Below the pieces are notes generated by a model. That model was not told the DNA's origin, did not search any database, and saw only the letters and a list, made by a program, of their open reading frames with translations. Shown one piece after another: positions 18,435-27,968 of a stretch of 64,000 nucleotides of DNA (positions are counted from its first letter, which is position 1; each line of letters opens with the position of its first letter). Source of the stretch: Methylococcaceae bacterium (GTDB taxonomy: Bacteria; Pseudomonadota; Gammaproteobacteria; Methylococcales; Methylomonadaceae); contig JAUYBL010000036.1 of assembly GCA_030693065.1 (NCBI GenBank), positions 1-64,000 of the forward strand, read 5' to 3'. Both the position numbers and the translations under genes were made by a program.

Positions 18435-19451
18435 CTAATGAACTTTCACTTTGGCTTCGACGGACAGACCTGACTTTAACAAACTGACATCCGCACCGGG
18501 ATCAAGCACTATTTTGACCGGCACCCGCCGCACAATTTTAGTGAAGTTGCCGGTGGCGTTTTCTGCAGGTAATAAACTAAATTCGGCGCCACTGGCTGGC
18601 GCAAAACTATCGACTTTGCCAGTCAATTCAAGATTTGGATAAGCATCAACTTTAATAGTCGCAGCTTGTCCGATGCGCATATATTCAAGCTGAGTTTCCT
18701 TAAAATTAGCTTCCACCCAAATTTTTTGGCTCTCTACTAAATGCGCCAGCGTCATTCCAGGTCGCACTAACTGCCCCGATTGCACCCCCTTATTGCCGAT
18801 CACGCCTGCCACCGGCGCTTTGATTTGGGTATGCTCCAACTCAAGCTTTGCTAGTTGTAACTCTGCTTGGGCAATTTCTAACTTAGCGGTGCTTTCGCTA
18901 ATCTCATTATCAAAAGCACCGTATGCGCCCTGCTCTGCACTTGCTGTGGCTTGCGAACTTGCCAGCTCAGCAGCAGACTGTTTGGACTCGGATTGAATTT
19001 TATCCAGTGTTTGCTTGGAGGCCGAGCCTCGACTAATCAGCTCATCAAAGCGACGTAAATCTTTTTGAATTTGCTCACGTCTGGCCTGCACAGCGGCAAT
19101 ATTGGCAGTGGCAGCCGCGACATGACTATGCTGTGAAGTTTTTTGTGCGTGCAAACGCTGAATATGCGCTTTTTCTTCATTAATCCTAGATTCAGCCTGA
19201 GCAACTTTTGCTTTAAAATCGCGGTCATCTATCGTTAGTAGCAATTCATCTTGTTGAACCGCTTGATTATCATCTACTAAAAGCTGTGATACATAGCCCT
19301 GCACTTTCGGGCTAATCAAAATAATATTGGCTTTTAAATAAGCATTGTCAGTACTTTCATATTGTTGCCGATCAATCAACCAAAAGCTGACAGCCACAAT
19401 TGCCGGAATTACAAATAAACTGCTGATAACAAACGTTCGAAAGCGCGCCAT
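18435..19451 (-). CDS. emrA: HlyD/EmrA-family membrane fusion protein
   Basis: 338-residue periplasmic adaptor with one N-terminal membrane helix (about residues 7-26). The first lipoyl half-motif is SPKVQGYVSQLLVDDNQAV, followed by a long coiled-coil hairpin (about 80-200, rich in Ala/Gln/Glu). The second lipoyl half is KAPVAGVIGNKGVQSGQLV, then a beta-barrel (WVEANFKETQLEYMRIGQ). It links EmrB to an outer-membrane channel. It is the first gene of the emrAB operon, only about 17 bases downstream of the TetR-type palindrome. Confidence 0.93.
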   Translation of the reverse strand: MARFRTFVISSLFVIPAIVAVSFWLIDRQQYESTDNAYLKANIILISPKVQGYVSQLLVDDNQAVQQDELLLTIDDRDFKAKVAQAESRINEEKAHIQRLHAQKTSQHSHVAAATANIAAVQARREQIQKDLRRFDELISRGSASKQTLDKIQSESKQSAAELASSQATASAEQGAYGAFDNEISESTAKLEIAQAELQLAKLELEHTQIKAPVAGVIGNKGVQSGQLVRPGMTLAHLVESQKIWVEANFKETQLEYMRIGQAATIKVDAYPNLELTGKVDSFAPASGAEFSLLPAENATGNFTKIVRRVPVKIVLDPGADVSLLKSGLSVEAKVKVH

Positions 19452-19467
19452 AAAAGTCCCTTGATAA

Positions 19468-19487
19468 ACTAAACCGTTCGGTTTAGT
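19468..19487. promoter_or_regulatory. Perfect palindromic TetR-type operator
   Basis: ACTAAACCGTTCGGTTTAGT: two perfect 9-base arms around TT. It sits 16 bases before emrA and 39 bases before tetR, in the shared divergent promoter. The core AAACCG..CGGTTT is common among operators of AcrR/TetR regulators. Binding by the adjacent TetR protein, repressing both genes, is inferred from position. Confidence 0.8.
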
Positions 19488-19526
19488 CTAACTTATCCTT
19501 TTTCTTTAGCAAGCGTTGTCTAAATT

Positions 19527-20141
19527 ATGTCTACAGAACTCACTGAGCAAAAACGTCTGAACATTATTGATAGCGCTACCCGTATGTTCCTTGCCCACGG
19601 CTATCGCAACACCAGCATGGATAAAATTGCCCAAGCCGCTCCAGTTTCCAAAGCCACTTTGTACAATCATTTTGATAAAAAAGAAGCACTGTTAGCGGCC
19701 GTAGTATCAAAATTATGCAATGCCCTGCTTGAAACTATGACACAAGCAAAAGTCGATTCCGACGACATTGAAAATAGCCTAAGAAAAATAGCCGACTCTT
19801 TCGCTGCACTAATTTTCTCAGAGGATGCGCTAGCTATATTTCGGCTGGCAATTACCGAAAGCCGTGAATTCCCAGAATTAAGCCAATTGTTTTATGACAG
19901 CGGCCCGAATATCGCTTTGTTGCAATTAGAAACTTACTTGCGCCAGCTTAATGACTGCGGCCAACTAAAAATTGCCAATCCGACCTTTGCCGCTGACGCC
20001 TTTTTCAGCTTATTAAAAGGCGACTTACATCTGCAATGCTTACTTGCTAAAAAACCACTGCCTACTGATCAGGAAAAACAACAATTGGTAGATAATGCCC
20101 TCACTTTTTATATGCGCGGAATCTTACTGATCAATCATTAA
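19527..20141 (+). CDS. TetR/AcrR-family transcriptional repressor
   Basis: 204 residues. The N-terminal TetR helix-turn-helix covers about residues 10-56: IIDSATRMFLAHGYRNTSMDKIA, then AAPVSKATLYNHFDKKEALL. The C-terminal part is a helical ligand-binding/dimerisation domain of the AefR-like type (TetR_C). It is divergent from emrAB with a perfect palindromic operator in the 75-base spacer. It is also upstream of, and on the same strand as, the DevBCA-TolC exporter genes, which it may also influence. Confidence 0.92.
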   Translation: MSTELTEQKRLNIIDSATRMFLAHGYRNTSMDKIAQAAPVSKATLYNHFDKKEALLAAVVSKLCNALLETMTQAKVDSDDIENSLRKIADSFAALIFSEDALAIFRLAITESREFPELSQLFYDSGPNIALLQLETYLRQLNDCGQLKIANPTFAADAFFSLLKGDLHLQCLLAKKPLPTDQEKQQLVDNALTFYMRGILLINH

Positions 20142-20240
20142 GCAGATCAACAACATTGCAGACATTGATTACGCCAAGAATTTTTTATCACTGCTAAACT
20201 AACAAAAAACCACAGACTCATTTGTCATAGGCTCGTCAGC

Positions 20241-21131
20241 ATGTATTTTAAATTACGTTATTTTCAGTTCTATTTTTTTGTGGGGCTTCTCGTCTTCGGT
20301 CAACTGCCGGTGTTTGCCGCCGATCAACCCATGGGAATTGGCGCTTTGGGCCGTATTGAACCGCTAAGCCGTGTTATTCGTATTTCACATGACGCTGGCT
20401 CAGATGGTGCCAATCTTGAACAACTGTTTCCTCAAGAAGGCGACCAAGTCAATAAAGGTGATGTATTAGCGTTGTCAGCCGATCATACCAGGCGTAAAGC
20501 CGCTATTGAAGTTGCCCAGACTCAAGTTAAAGTGCTTGAAGCTAAAGTGGCTGTCGAACGGGTAGCACTTAATTACAATAGTAAAGAATACCAGCGCTAT
20601 CAGGCGCTTGCCAAAACAGCTACTGCCAGCGCAGCCACCACCGATCAAAAACAATTTGCTTTCTTACAGTCGCAGGCAACTATTGCTGCCTTGCAAGCCC
20701 AAATAGCTAATGCAAGAGCAGAACAAAAAGTAGCAGAAGAAAACCTGGCTAAAACTGTAATCAAAGCACCAATCTCAGGCACCGTTATCAAAATTCACGC
20801 TCGACCCGGCGAGCGGGTTGGCGACAAGGGGCTACTAGAAATGGCCGATTTGACGCAACTTGATGTCGTCGCTGAAGTCTATGAATCAGACATGCCCAAA
20901 GTTAAAGTCGGACAAAAAGCTGACATCAATGTGCCGGGATTTACCCAAACCTTCGCCGCGCAAGTCAGAGAGCTTGGTTTTCAAGTAAAAAAGAATGATT
21001 TAAATGACACCGATCCTCTCGCTGATAGAGATAACCGCATTATCGAAGTGCGCCTAACACTGGAAGACAAAGCCGTTGAGGCCTTACAACATCAAATTTA
21101 TCGCCAGGTCCATCTGCGGATAATGCCATGA
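20241..21131 (+). CDS. devB: DevB-type membrane fusion protein of an ABC exporter
   Basis: 296-residue periplasmic adaptor with a signal peptide or anchor (about 8-28, ending VFAAD). GALGRIEPLSRVIRIS is characteristic of DevB-family adaptors. A lipoyl half-motif (EGDQVNKGDVLALS), coiled-coil hairpin and second half (IKAPISGTVIKIHARPGERVG) follow. The stop codon overlaps the ATG of the permease gene. Together with the next three genes it makes a complete ABC-type tripartite exporter. DevBCA exports glycolipid in heterocyst-forming cyanobacteria; the substrate here is unknown. Confidence 0.88.
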   Translation: MYFKLRYFQFYFFVGLLVFGQLPVFAADQPMGIGALGRIEPLSRVIRISHDAGSDGANLEQLFPQEGDQVNKGDVLALSADHTRRKAAIEVAQTQVKVLEAKVAVERVALNYNSKEYQRYQALAKTATASAATTDQKQFAFLQSQATIAALQAQIANARAEQKVAEENLAKTVIKAPISGTVIKIHARPGERVGDKGLLEMADLTQLDVVAEVYESDMPKVKVGQKADINVPGFTQTFAAQVRELGFQVKKNDLNDTDPLADRDNRIIEVRLTLEDKAVEALQHQIYRQVHLRIMP

Positions 21132-22297
21132 ATTTACTAACTTCTTTCATCTTTCCAGGTCGCCTGGCATGGCGACAACTGGTTTATGATCGGACCAAAC
21201 TGATAGCGGCTATCTGCGGGGTATTGTTCGCAACGGTATTAGTGTTTATGCAAATCGGCTTTAAAGATGCCTTGTATGCCAGTGCAGCATCGGCGCCCAT
21301 GAAAATGGATGGCGATCTGTTTCTGTTACATAAACAAACCGAAGCCATGTGGCGACCGGTGCGATTCAACCGCACCGAACTGATGCGAGCCCTTGCGCAT
21401 CCTCAAGTAACACAAGCTTATCCCTTATACATGTCGTTGGCGCAATTCAAAAATCCGGCCACACAAACCAAGCGTACCCTCATGGTCTATGGATACGACC
21501 CAGACGCGGACATACTTGATATACCTGAAATCAAAGTTAATCACGAACTACTCCGCCTAAAAGACACCGTACTCTTCGATGAAGCATCGCGCCCTGAGTT
21601 TGGTCCGGTGCGCCAATTGTTGACTGAAGGCAAAGACAGCACTGAAATAAATGATTACAAAATCAAAATAATAGGTGTTTTTCGGCTAGGCGCCTCATTT
21701 GCAGCCGATGGCAACGTAGTCACCAGCGAACTAAATTTTCTGCGTATATTTCCACTTAGAAATGCCGCTGAAATTGATCTCGGCATTATTCGCCTCACCC
21801 CGGACGCGGATTTAAAAGCAGTCCAAGCCTCTTTAAAACAACGGCTAAATGAAAATATCAACCTATTCACCTATGACGAATTAGTTAAATTTGAACAACT
21901 CTACTGGGACAACATGACCCCCATTGGCTTTATTTTCGGCTTTGGCACCATCATGGGCCTGGTCGTTGGTATGGTGATCGTCTACCAGATTCTGTTCACT
22001 GACATCACCAACCATCTCAATGAATTTGCGACCTTAAAAGCCATGGGTTACAAACATCGCTATTTTATAAAAGTCGTATTTGCATCAGCATTTTATCTGG
22101 CTGTATTAGGCTTCGTGCCTGGTTATCTCATGTCCGTCGGCCTCTACAAAGTTGCTGAATCTGCAATATTTATTCCCATGCCGATGACTTACACCAAGCT
22201 GATAACCGTTTTTTTGTTCATATTATCGATGTGCGCAACCGCCGGCATGCTCGCCATGCGTAAACTAAAAGCAGCCAACCCGGCGGATATGTTCTGA
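21128..22297 (+). CDS. devC: DevC-type ABC exporter permease
   Basis: 389-residue FtsX/MacB-like permease. An N-terminal helix (LIAAICGVLFATVLVFMQIGF) leads to a large periplasmic domain (about 45-255). Three more helices follow: GFIFGFGTIMGLVVGMVIVYQ, YLAVLGFVPGYLMSVG and LITVFLFILSMCATAGMLAMR. NHLNEFATLKAMGYKH is the cytosolic coupling segment typical of DevC. The start overlaps devB and the stop shares a base with the devA start (TGATG), so translation of devB-devC-devA is coupled. Confidence 0.9.
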   Translation: MNLLTSFIFPGRLAWRQLVYDRTKLIAAICGVLFATVLVFMQIGFKDALYASAASAPMKMDGDLFLLHKQTEAMWRPVRFNRTELMRALAHPQVTQAYPLYMSLAQFKNPATQTKRTLMVYGYDPDADILDIPEIKVNHELLRLKDTVLFDEASRPEFGPVRQLLTEGKDSTEINDYKIKIIGVFRLGASFAADGNVVTSELNFLRIFPLRNAAEIDLGIIRLTPDADLKAVQASLKQRLNENINLFTYDELVKFEQLYWDNMTPIGFIFGFGTIMGLVVGMVIVYQILFTDITNHLNEFATLKAMGYKHRYFIKVVFASAFYLAVLGFVPGYLMSVGLYKVAESAIFIPMPMTYTKLITVFLFILSMCATAGMLAMRKLKAANPADMF

Positions 22298-22971
22298 TGA
22301 GTGCAATGATTAACGTACAAAACCTGAACTTCAGCTATGGCACTGGCGAGTTGCAACAAAAGGTCTTAAAACAAGTTAATTTACAAATCGGCGAAGGCGA
22401 AATCGTCATTATGACCGGGCCATCAGGATCGGGTAAAACCACCCTGTTAACGATTATCGGGGGCTTGCGACATGCTGAGCACGGCAGCGTCTCTGTGCTC
22501 AACAAGCAATTAGTCGAGAGCAAAGAACAAACCAAAGTTCAAGTTCGTCAACAAACGGGTTATATTTTTCAACAACATAACCTGCTTAAATCACTATCTG
22601 CCGTGCAAAATGTCAGTATGGCGCTGGAGCTGCATCCAGGCTTTAACGAAAAAGAACGTCTGCAACGTTCTAAAGAAATGCTGATTGCTGTTGGCTTAGG
22701 CGACAGAATCCATCACAAACCCGACCAACTCTCCGGCGGGCAACGGCAACGTGTATCAATCGCTAGAGCGCTAGTCGGCGGCCCAAAAATCGTACTGGCC
22801 GACGAACCCACCGCGTCACTGGATAAACAAAGCGGCCACGAAGCCGTTAATATTTTAAAAAGACTGGCTCAAGACACCGGCACCACTATCTTGCTGGTGA
22901 CACACGATTACCGCATCCTGGATGTTGCTGATCGCATCGTCGAACTTGAAGACGGCATTATCAAAACCTAA
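22297..22971 (+). CDS. devA: DevA-type ABC exporter ATP-binding protein
   Basis: 224-residue ABC ATPase of the LolD/MacB/DevA group. Walker A is GPSGSGKTT, Q-loop YIFQQHNLL, signature LSGGQRQRVSIARAL, Walker B IVLADEPTASLD, and H-loop LLVTHD. It energises the DevC permease. It is followed at a 40-base distance by a TolC-like gene. Confidence 0.95.
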   Translation: MSAMINVQNLNFSYGTGELQQKVLKQVNLQIGEGEIVIMTGPSGSGKTTLLTIIGGLRHAEHGSVSVLNKQLVESKEQTKVQVRQQTGYIFQQHNLLKSLSAVQNVSMALELHPGFNEKERLQRSKEMLIAVGLGDRIHHKPDQLSGGQRQRVSIARALVGGPKIVLADEPTASLDKQSGHEAVNILKRLAQDTGTTILLVTHDYRILDVADRIVELEDGIIKT

Positions 22972-23011
22972 AACTTTCAGTCTCTCAACACTCATTTACG
23001 AGACCACATTT

Positions 23012-24298
23012 ATGCCAAGCAACAAACATCGTCAACTTTCCCAGACTATTAGCTGTTTATTATTGTGTTCATCCGCGAACACTTTTGCCGAAACACTTGA
23101 TGATGCCTGGAACCGGGCCATTGATAATAACCATCAAATTAAGGCTAGCAAGGCCGACACCTCAGCATCTGAGCAGCAACTGGAAGCAGCCGAAAGTCAG
23201 CGCTTACCTGATTTATCTGTTAAAAGTGGTTATACCCAATACAGCGAAACACCGGCCGCAAAAACCCAAGTGTCCGGCAACTCTGTAATATTTAATACCG
23301 CTCAACCTGGCAGCGTTCAAGCTCAGGCAATTGCCTCAATACCGGTGTTTACCAGCGGTCGTATCAGCCACAACATCAGCGCCGCGGAAGCGTCATTGCA
23401 GGCGGCCCAATCCAACGAAATAACCTCTGCACTCACTATAAAAATGCAGGTAGCTGAAGCCTATGTCAACGTATTAAGGGCTGAAAGTGCACTGCAAGTA
23501 GCGCAGAGTCATGTTGACAGCCTTAGCTCACACCATCGTGATGTGAAAAACATGTTTGACCAAGGAGTAGTTGCACGCAACGACTTATTAGCCGCCAATG
23601 TTGAACTGGTGAATGCCCAGCAATTGGTTGTGCAAATAAGCAATCAACTGGATATTACCAAGGCCCGCTACAACCAACTTCTGGATAGAAACCTTGCCGA
23701 TCAAGTAAAGTTGGAGCATAAATTCCCTGAGACACCTCAAGGCGATTTGGATCAGTTAAGCAGCAATGCCATAAAACAGCGCCCTGAATTAGTCACACTT
23801 GCCCAGCAAATTGACTCGCTGGAACATCAATCCAAAAGTGTCAAAGCCGGTCTATTGCCGCAAGTTGCCGTAAAAGGCGGTTATCAATACCAAGAAAACC
23901 GCTATCAAGCTTTTGAGGGTATGTGGATGGCCAATGTCGGCATGGAATGGAAACTCGATGCCAGCTCCCACCATCAAAGCGACGCCATCAGTCGGCAAGC
24001 AGCGTCATTAAAAGAACAACGCGATGACTTAACCAGCATGATCAACTTACAAGTACGTCAAGCCTGGCTGGATATTCAAGAAACCAAAAAACGCATTGCC
24101 GTTACCCAACAGGCCATTGATCAAGCGGATGAAAACATGAAAGTCACCACTGATCAATATCAGCAAGGCTTATCTACCAACACGGACGTACTTAAAGCCG
24201 AAGACTTAAGGATTTCAGCTCATGATAACTTCAATGATGCTAACTACGATGCAGCCTTAGCAACATTACGTTTGCGCCGGGCGTTAGGCGTGTTGTAA
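23012..24298 (+). CDS. TolC-family outer-membrane efflux protein
   Basis: 428 residues with a signal peptide (cleavage after about ANTFA, residue 26). It has the duplicated OEP architecture: two halves of long helices plus strands (for example LDDAWNRAIDNNHQIKASKAD, then QRPELVTLAQQIDSLEHQ in the second half), ending with YDAALATLRLRRALGVL. It forms the outer-membrane channel for the DevBCA exporter, and possibly for EmrAB. The ATG at 23012 is chosen because the signal peptide begins there; an upstream in-frame ATG at 22922 lies inside devA. Unlike cyanobacterial dev operons, the channel gene is linked directly to devBCA. Confidence 0.9.
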   Translation: MPSNKHRQLSQTISCLLLCSSANTFAETLDDAWNRAIDNNHQIKASKADTSASEQQLEAAESQRLPDLSVKSGYTQYSETPAAKTQVSGNSVIFNTAQPGSVQAQAIASIPVFTSGRISHNISAAEASLQAAQSNEITSALTIKMQVAEAYVNVLRAESALQVAQSHVDSLSSHHRDVKNMFDQGVVARNDLLAANVELVNAQQLVVQISNQLDITKARYNQLLDRNLADQVKLEHKFPETPQGDLDQLSSNAIKQRPELVTLAQQIDSLEHQSKSVKAGLLPQVAVKGGYQYQENRYQAFEGMWMANVGMEWKLDASSHHQSDAISRQAASLKEQRDDLTSMINLQVRQAWLDIQETKKRIAVTQQAIDQADENMKVTTDQYQQGLSTNTDVLKAEDLRISAHDNFNDANYDAALATLRLRRALGVL

Positions 24299-24372
24299 CA
24301 GCCACCTCAGCGTATCATTAACAACATACTACCAAGCGAAATTTAGATGTTAGTTTGTCTTGCAGAGTAACA

Positions 24373-24409
24373 AGGTGGGCAATAAAGCGCCTGTTTTTGG
24401 TGCCCACCT
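24373..24409. terminator. Stem-loop between convergent genes
   Basis: AGGTGGGCA (24373-24381) is an exact inverted repeat of TGCCCACCT (24401-24409), with a T-run in the 19-base loop. It lies between the stops of the TolC-like gene and the lipase-like gene. It is probably a shared terminator, though it lacks a T tract after the stem. Confidence 0.5.
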
Positions 24410-24416
24410 AACCTCG

Positions 24417-25709
24417 TTAACGAATACTTTCTAACAGTTTATTGACCACTATTGCCGTTTCCGGACTGTTTAATATACCCATATGCGATTTTTGGTATCC
24501 ATACATACGATTCGCTTCTTCTTGGGCTTCAGGCCGTAATTCACTCGCCAAACTCACCGTGCCATCCCCTGCCCCGCTATCAATAAATGAAAACAGCAAA
24601 TGTTTTGACATATCGTCAGGCAACTTGCGACGAGTATCGTTTAAGTAGAACAATTCTTTCAGAAATCGGCTTCCTGGAGCCAAATCTTCCCAAGCATAAA
24701 CGGGCGTTGGCGCATGATCGACACCTAATTTTGCAGCCATGTGACCGTTCCAGGGTGTGGAAATGGAAATAAACAAAGGGATAGTCACGCTCTTCGAATT
24801 ATCGAGATGTTTAAGGATAAAGCTTCTCGAAACCAAGCCGCCCATGCTGTGCGCAACCACGGCTAGTTTGTCGAACTTATACTTGGCGTGCAGTTGTTGC
24901 AGCATTTGATCGACATAGCGGGAAACATTATCGAGGTATGCACCGGATGGATAGTAAAGCACCCAAGGCTGGAAATGCGTCCGATCCATTTGCTTGATTA
25001 AATACTCAAAATTACGCGGCGTGCCATTAATGCCATGCACGAAAAGAACTGGAATCTTTTCTGCAGAGTAAGGTTCAAGAAAATACAGACCGGTATTGCC
25101 GTCGATCAAAAAATCCAGCGGCCGCCATAGGCTTTGTTCGGCAACTTCGTCGGCAAAGCGCGGCTCATCGAGTGATGCCAGAGTACCAATTTGCGTAACT
25201 TGTCCGAGTGAAATATCGAGTTGTTGCTTGGAGCTGCGAATTTGCAGTTTTGCAATATCTAAAGGCGCTTCAGCACGCGTTCTGCCTTGTTCGGCGATGA
25301 CTAAGTTAATACCTGTTTTTACTTCGCCCGGCTGGCACTGCACTATATTTTCCGGCGTTGGAGCAATGGCAGGCTCATCAAGTTGATAGATCAAATCATC
25401 GTTAACATCTTTAAACGCAGCGATCAGGTAACTACCCGAGGCGGTTGAGAAATACCATTTTCCGGGACTGTCATTAACAAAATGATCAAACAAGCGCCAA
25501 TTTTCGCGTTTTGAGATGTCACCTCCGTTATGTTTAAACAGCAGAATGATCATCTTTTTGCCATTATCGACTTCGGGTTTTATGGTGCCGTAAATATTGC
25601 AATACGTGGCAATTTTCTGTTGCTGTTCTTCAACGGCAAATAAGCCGCAGCCTGACAAAAAACAGGCAGTGCATAACACAATCCCGATTGCATAAATTTT
25701 GTTGAACAT
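24417..25709 (-). CDS. Alpha/beta-hydrolase lipoprotein (lipase/PGAP1-like)
   Basis: 430 residues. It has a lipoprotein signal peptide with lipobox LSGC (Cys at about 21), so it is anchored to a membrane on the periplasmic side. The N-terminal ~180 residues form an all-beta region of unknown role. The C-terminal half is an alpha/beta hydrolase: oxyanion-hole motif VLFVHGINGTPRNF, nucleophile elbow VVAHSMGGLVS (Ser), Asp in FIDSGAGDGTV and a possible catalytic His in KSHMGIL. The ATG at 25709 is preferred over 25763 because the signal peptide begins there. It follows glgX on the same strand; the substrate (ester or lipid) is unknown. Confidence 0.82.
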   Translation of the reverse strand: MFNKIYAIGIVLCTACFLSGCGLFAVEEQQQKIATYCNIYGTIKPEVDNGKKMIILLFKHNGGDISKRENWRLFDHFVNDSPGKWYFSTASGSYLIAAFKDVNDDLIYQLDEPAIAPTPENIVQCQPGEVKTGINLVIAEQGRTRAEAPLDIAKLQIRSSKQQLDISLGQVTQIGTLASLDEPRFADEVAEQSLWRPLDFLIDGNTGLYFLEPYSAEKIPVLFVHGINGTPRNFEYLIKQMDRTHFQPWVLYYPSGAYLDNVSRYVDQMLQQLHAKYKFDKLAVVAHSMGGLVSRSFILKHLDNSKSVTIPLFISISTPWNGHMAAKLGVDHAPTPVYAWEDLAPGSRFLKELFYLNDTRRKLPDDMSKHLLFSFIDSGAGDGTVSLASELRPEAQEEANRMYGYQKSHMGILNSPETAIVVNKLLESIR

Positions 25710-25784
25710 TTTCTCTTTTCCCAACGTGTCTAGGAGCAAGCCATTGGCTGGCTTAGACTCCACTCAGCCACCGAACTGACTTAA

Positions 25785-27863
25785 TTAGGGCTTCGGCGCT
25801 TTAGCTCTTGAAGCGTTTGATTTCTTCAGCTTTCTCGCCTCAAAGACCACGACACTGCGCGCGTGAACTTGCTGCATTGCTGCTTTTACCGGGCGCTGAC
25901 GCTTACTCTCAAGTATGTCACTCGGTGACGGTTCGGCGGTATCAATCGCCAAATACCAGTGTCGTTGCGGGATCTCAGGCAGTTGTACGGCAATACCTTT
26001 GTCGGACATGTTTAGAACAATATGCAAATCCTCTTCGTTAGCCGTACTGCCTGCCAGTGTAAAAGCCAGCACTTGCGCCGACTCATCGGCCCAGAGCGGC
26101 TCATTTAACTCCAAGCCATGCCAGGTAACATCGGGTATACCGTCTGTAGACTCCGCTCGACCGGTCAAAAAGCGCGAACGGGTTAAACAAGGGTGACGAT
26201 GACGAAACGCGATTAGCTCACGCACGAAGCGGATCATGTCGCGATTGGCTTCGGCCAGTTGCCAATCTAACCAGGAAATCTCATTATTTTGGCACCAGGC
26301 GTTATTGTTGCCATGTTGGGTATTTAAAAATTCATCCCCCGCCAAAAACATCGGCACACCTTGACTAAGAAACAGGATGGCCATGAAGTTGCGTGCCTGG
26401 CGCTGGCGCAATGCGATTATATAAGGATCGGCAGTTTCGCCTTCGAAGCCGCAATTCCAGCTTAAGTTTTGATCGGTGCCATCACGGTTGTCTTCGCCGT
26501 TAGCCAGATTGTGTTTGCCGTTGTAACTGACAAGATCCCACAGCGTGAAACCGTCATGACAGGTAATGAAATTAATACTGCTGGTCGGTAAGCGATGCTT
26601 GTCGGCATACAGATCACTGCTGCCCGCCATGCAGGTAGCAACATCTTTGACTAAGCCCTGATCACCACGAATAAATCGTCTAATGACATCACGATAGCGG
26701 CCATTCCATTCCGACCAGCGCGAACCGGGAAAAGAGCCCACTTGATATAGACCGGTAGCATCCCAGGCCTCGGCGATAACCGGGGTATGCGCTAAGACAT
26801 GCGATAACTCGATACTCCAGGGTAATGACGGATTGGCGAGCACCGCGCCGTCCTCGCCCCGTGAAAACACGCTGGCAAGATCGAAACGAAAGCCATCAAC
26901 GCGCATCGTTTTTACCCAGTATTCCAGACAATACACCAATAAATGCGTTACCAGCGGGTGATTGCAATTAATGGTATTGCCGCAACCAGTGAAATCGCGG
27001 AAATGCGCGCCATCGTGATGATAAAAGATGTCATCAGCCAAGGCCTTAAAGTGTATCGTTGGTCCATCAACGCCGCCTTCGCTGGTGTGATTAAACACCA
27101 CGTCCAAAATAATACCCAAATCGGCTGCATGCAGCGCCTCAACGAGCTCTTGAAATTCGCGCACCGGCTCGGGTGTTGAGCAAAAATGCGGATGCGGCGC
27201 ATAAAAGCCGTAAGGACTGTAACCCCAATAATTTTTATTACCGAGTTCAATTACCCCATCAGGCGCATCTTGTTCATCGAAAGCCATCACGGGAAGTAGT
27301 TCGACATGGGTGATACCCAGTCCCTTAAGATAAGGAATCTTTTCGATCAAACCAGAGAACCGACCTGGATGTTGAGCACCAGAAGATGGGTGCTGCGTGT
27401 AACCGCCGACATGGACTTCATAAATCACAGCACCATCTAAGGGCTTGGGCGTAAACGTTGTATCGAACCATTCATAATGGGTATCTGTTACGATCCCACG
27501 CAAGCCGTTGGTTGCAGAAATCGGCTGCCCGCGGTTCCAGCCTTCATCGCTAACTGCACGCGCCCAAGGATCAAGCACCTCCCACCAGGCGCCATCCGGC
27601 TTTTGCACGTGCCAATTGTAATAGGTACCCACGGGTAATTTCTCAACGAATACATGCCACGAGAAAAACGTCCGCTGTGTATTTGGATCCAGCTCAATTA
27701 CTTGAAACGGTTTGGTGCTGGTTGCAGTTTTGTACAGCAGTAACTCAATGTTGATAGCATCGTAGCTATACACACAAAAATTTGCGCCTTCCTTAGTCCA
27801 GGTTGCCCCGCCGGGAAGCCGGTTGCCAATACGGGTACGAAAACGTGCAGTTGTCGCTATCAT
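25785..27863 (-). CDS. glgX: Glycogen debranching enzyme GlgX/isoamylase
   Basis: 692-residue GH13 enzyme that hydrolyses alpha-1,6 branches in glycogen, cytoplasmic. An N-terminal CBM48-like domain begins near RIGNRLPGGATWTKEGANF. The catalytic barrel shows DVVFNHTSEG, RVDGFRFDLASVF (nucleophile Asp), VIAEAWDATGLY (acid Glu) and ITCHDGFTLWDLVSYNGKHN (third Asp). FLAGDEFLNTQHGNNNAWCQ is typical of GlgX rather than TreX. It is flanked upstream by a discoidin-like protein gene 105 bases away and downstream by a lipase-like gene, all on the minus strand. Confidence 0.94.
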   Translation of the reverse strand: MIATTARFRTRIGNRLPGGATWTKEGANFCVYSYDAINIELLLYKTATSTKPFQVIELDPNTQRTFFSWHVFVEKLPVGTYYNWHVQKPDGAWWEVLDPWARAVSDEGWNRGQPISATNGLRGIVTDTHYEWFDTTFTPKPLDGAVIYEVHVGGYTQHPSSGAQHPGRFSGLIEKIPYLKGLGITHVELLPVMAFDEQDAPDGVIELGNKNYWGYSPYGFYAPHPHFCSTPEPVREFQELVEALHAADLGIILDVVFNHTSEGGVDGPTIHFKALADDIFYHHDGAHFRDFTGCGNTINCNHPLVTHLLVYCLEYWVKTMRVDGFRFDLASVFSRGEDGAVLANPSLPWSIELSHVLAHTPVIAEAWDATGLYQVGSFPGSRWSEWNGRYRDVIRRFIRGDQGLVKDVATCMAGSSDLYADKHRLPTSSINFITCHDGFTLWDLVSYNGKHNLANGEDNRDGTDQNLSWNCGFEGETADPYIIALRQRQARNFMAILFLSQGVPMFLAGDEFLNTQHGNNNAWCQNNEISWLDWQLAEANRDMIRFVRELIAFRHRHPCLTRSRFLTGRAESTDGIPDVTWHGLELNEPLWADESAQVLAFTLAGSTANEEDLHIVLNMSDKGIAVQLPEIPQRHWYLAIDTAEPSPSDILESKRQRPVKAAMQQVHARSVVVFEARKLKKSNASRAKAPKP

Positions 27864-27968
27864 GCTTTATCCCCTTGGTATGCACTTGATTTGTTTTGCG
27901 GCCATATAGTAGCCCGAATAGCTAAGAATCGTCCCACGTCGACTCTTAAAAAACCTAAGATTAAATAA

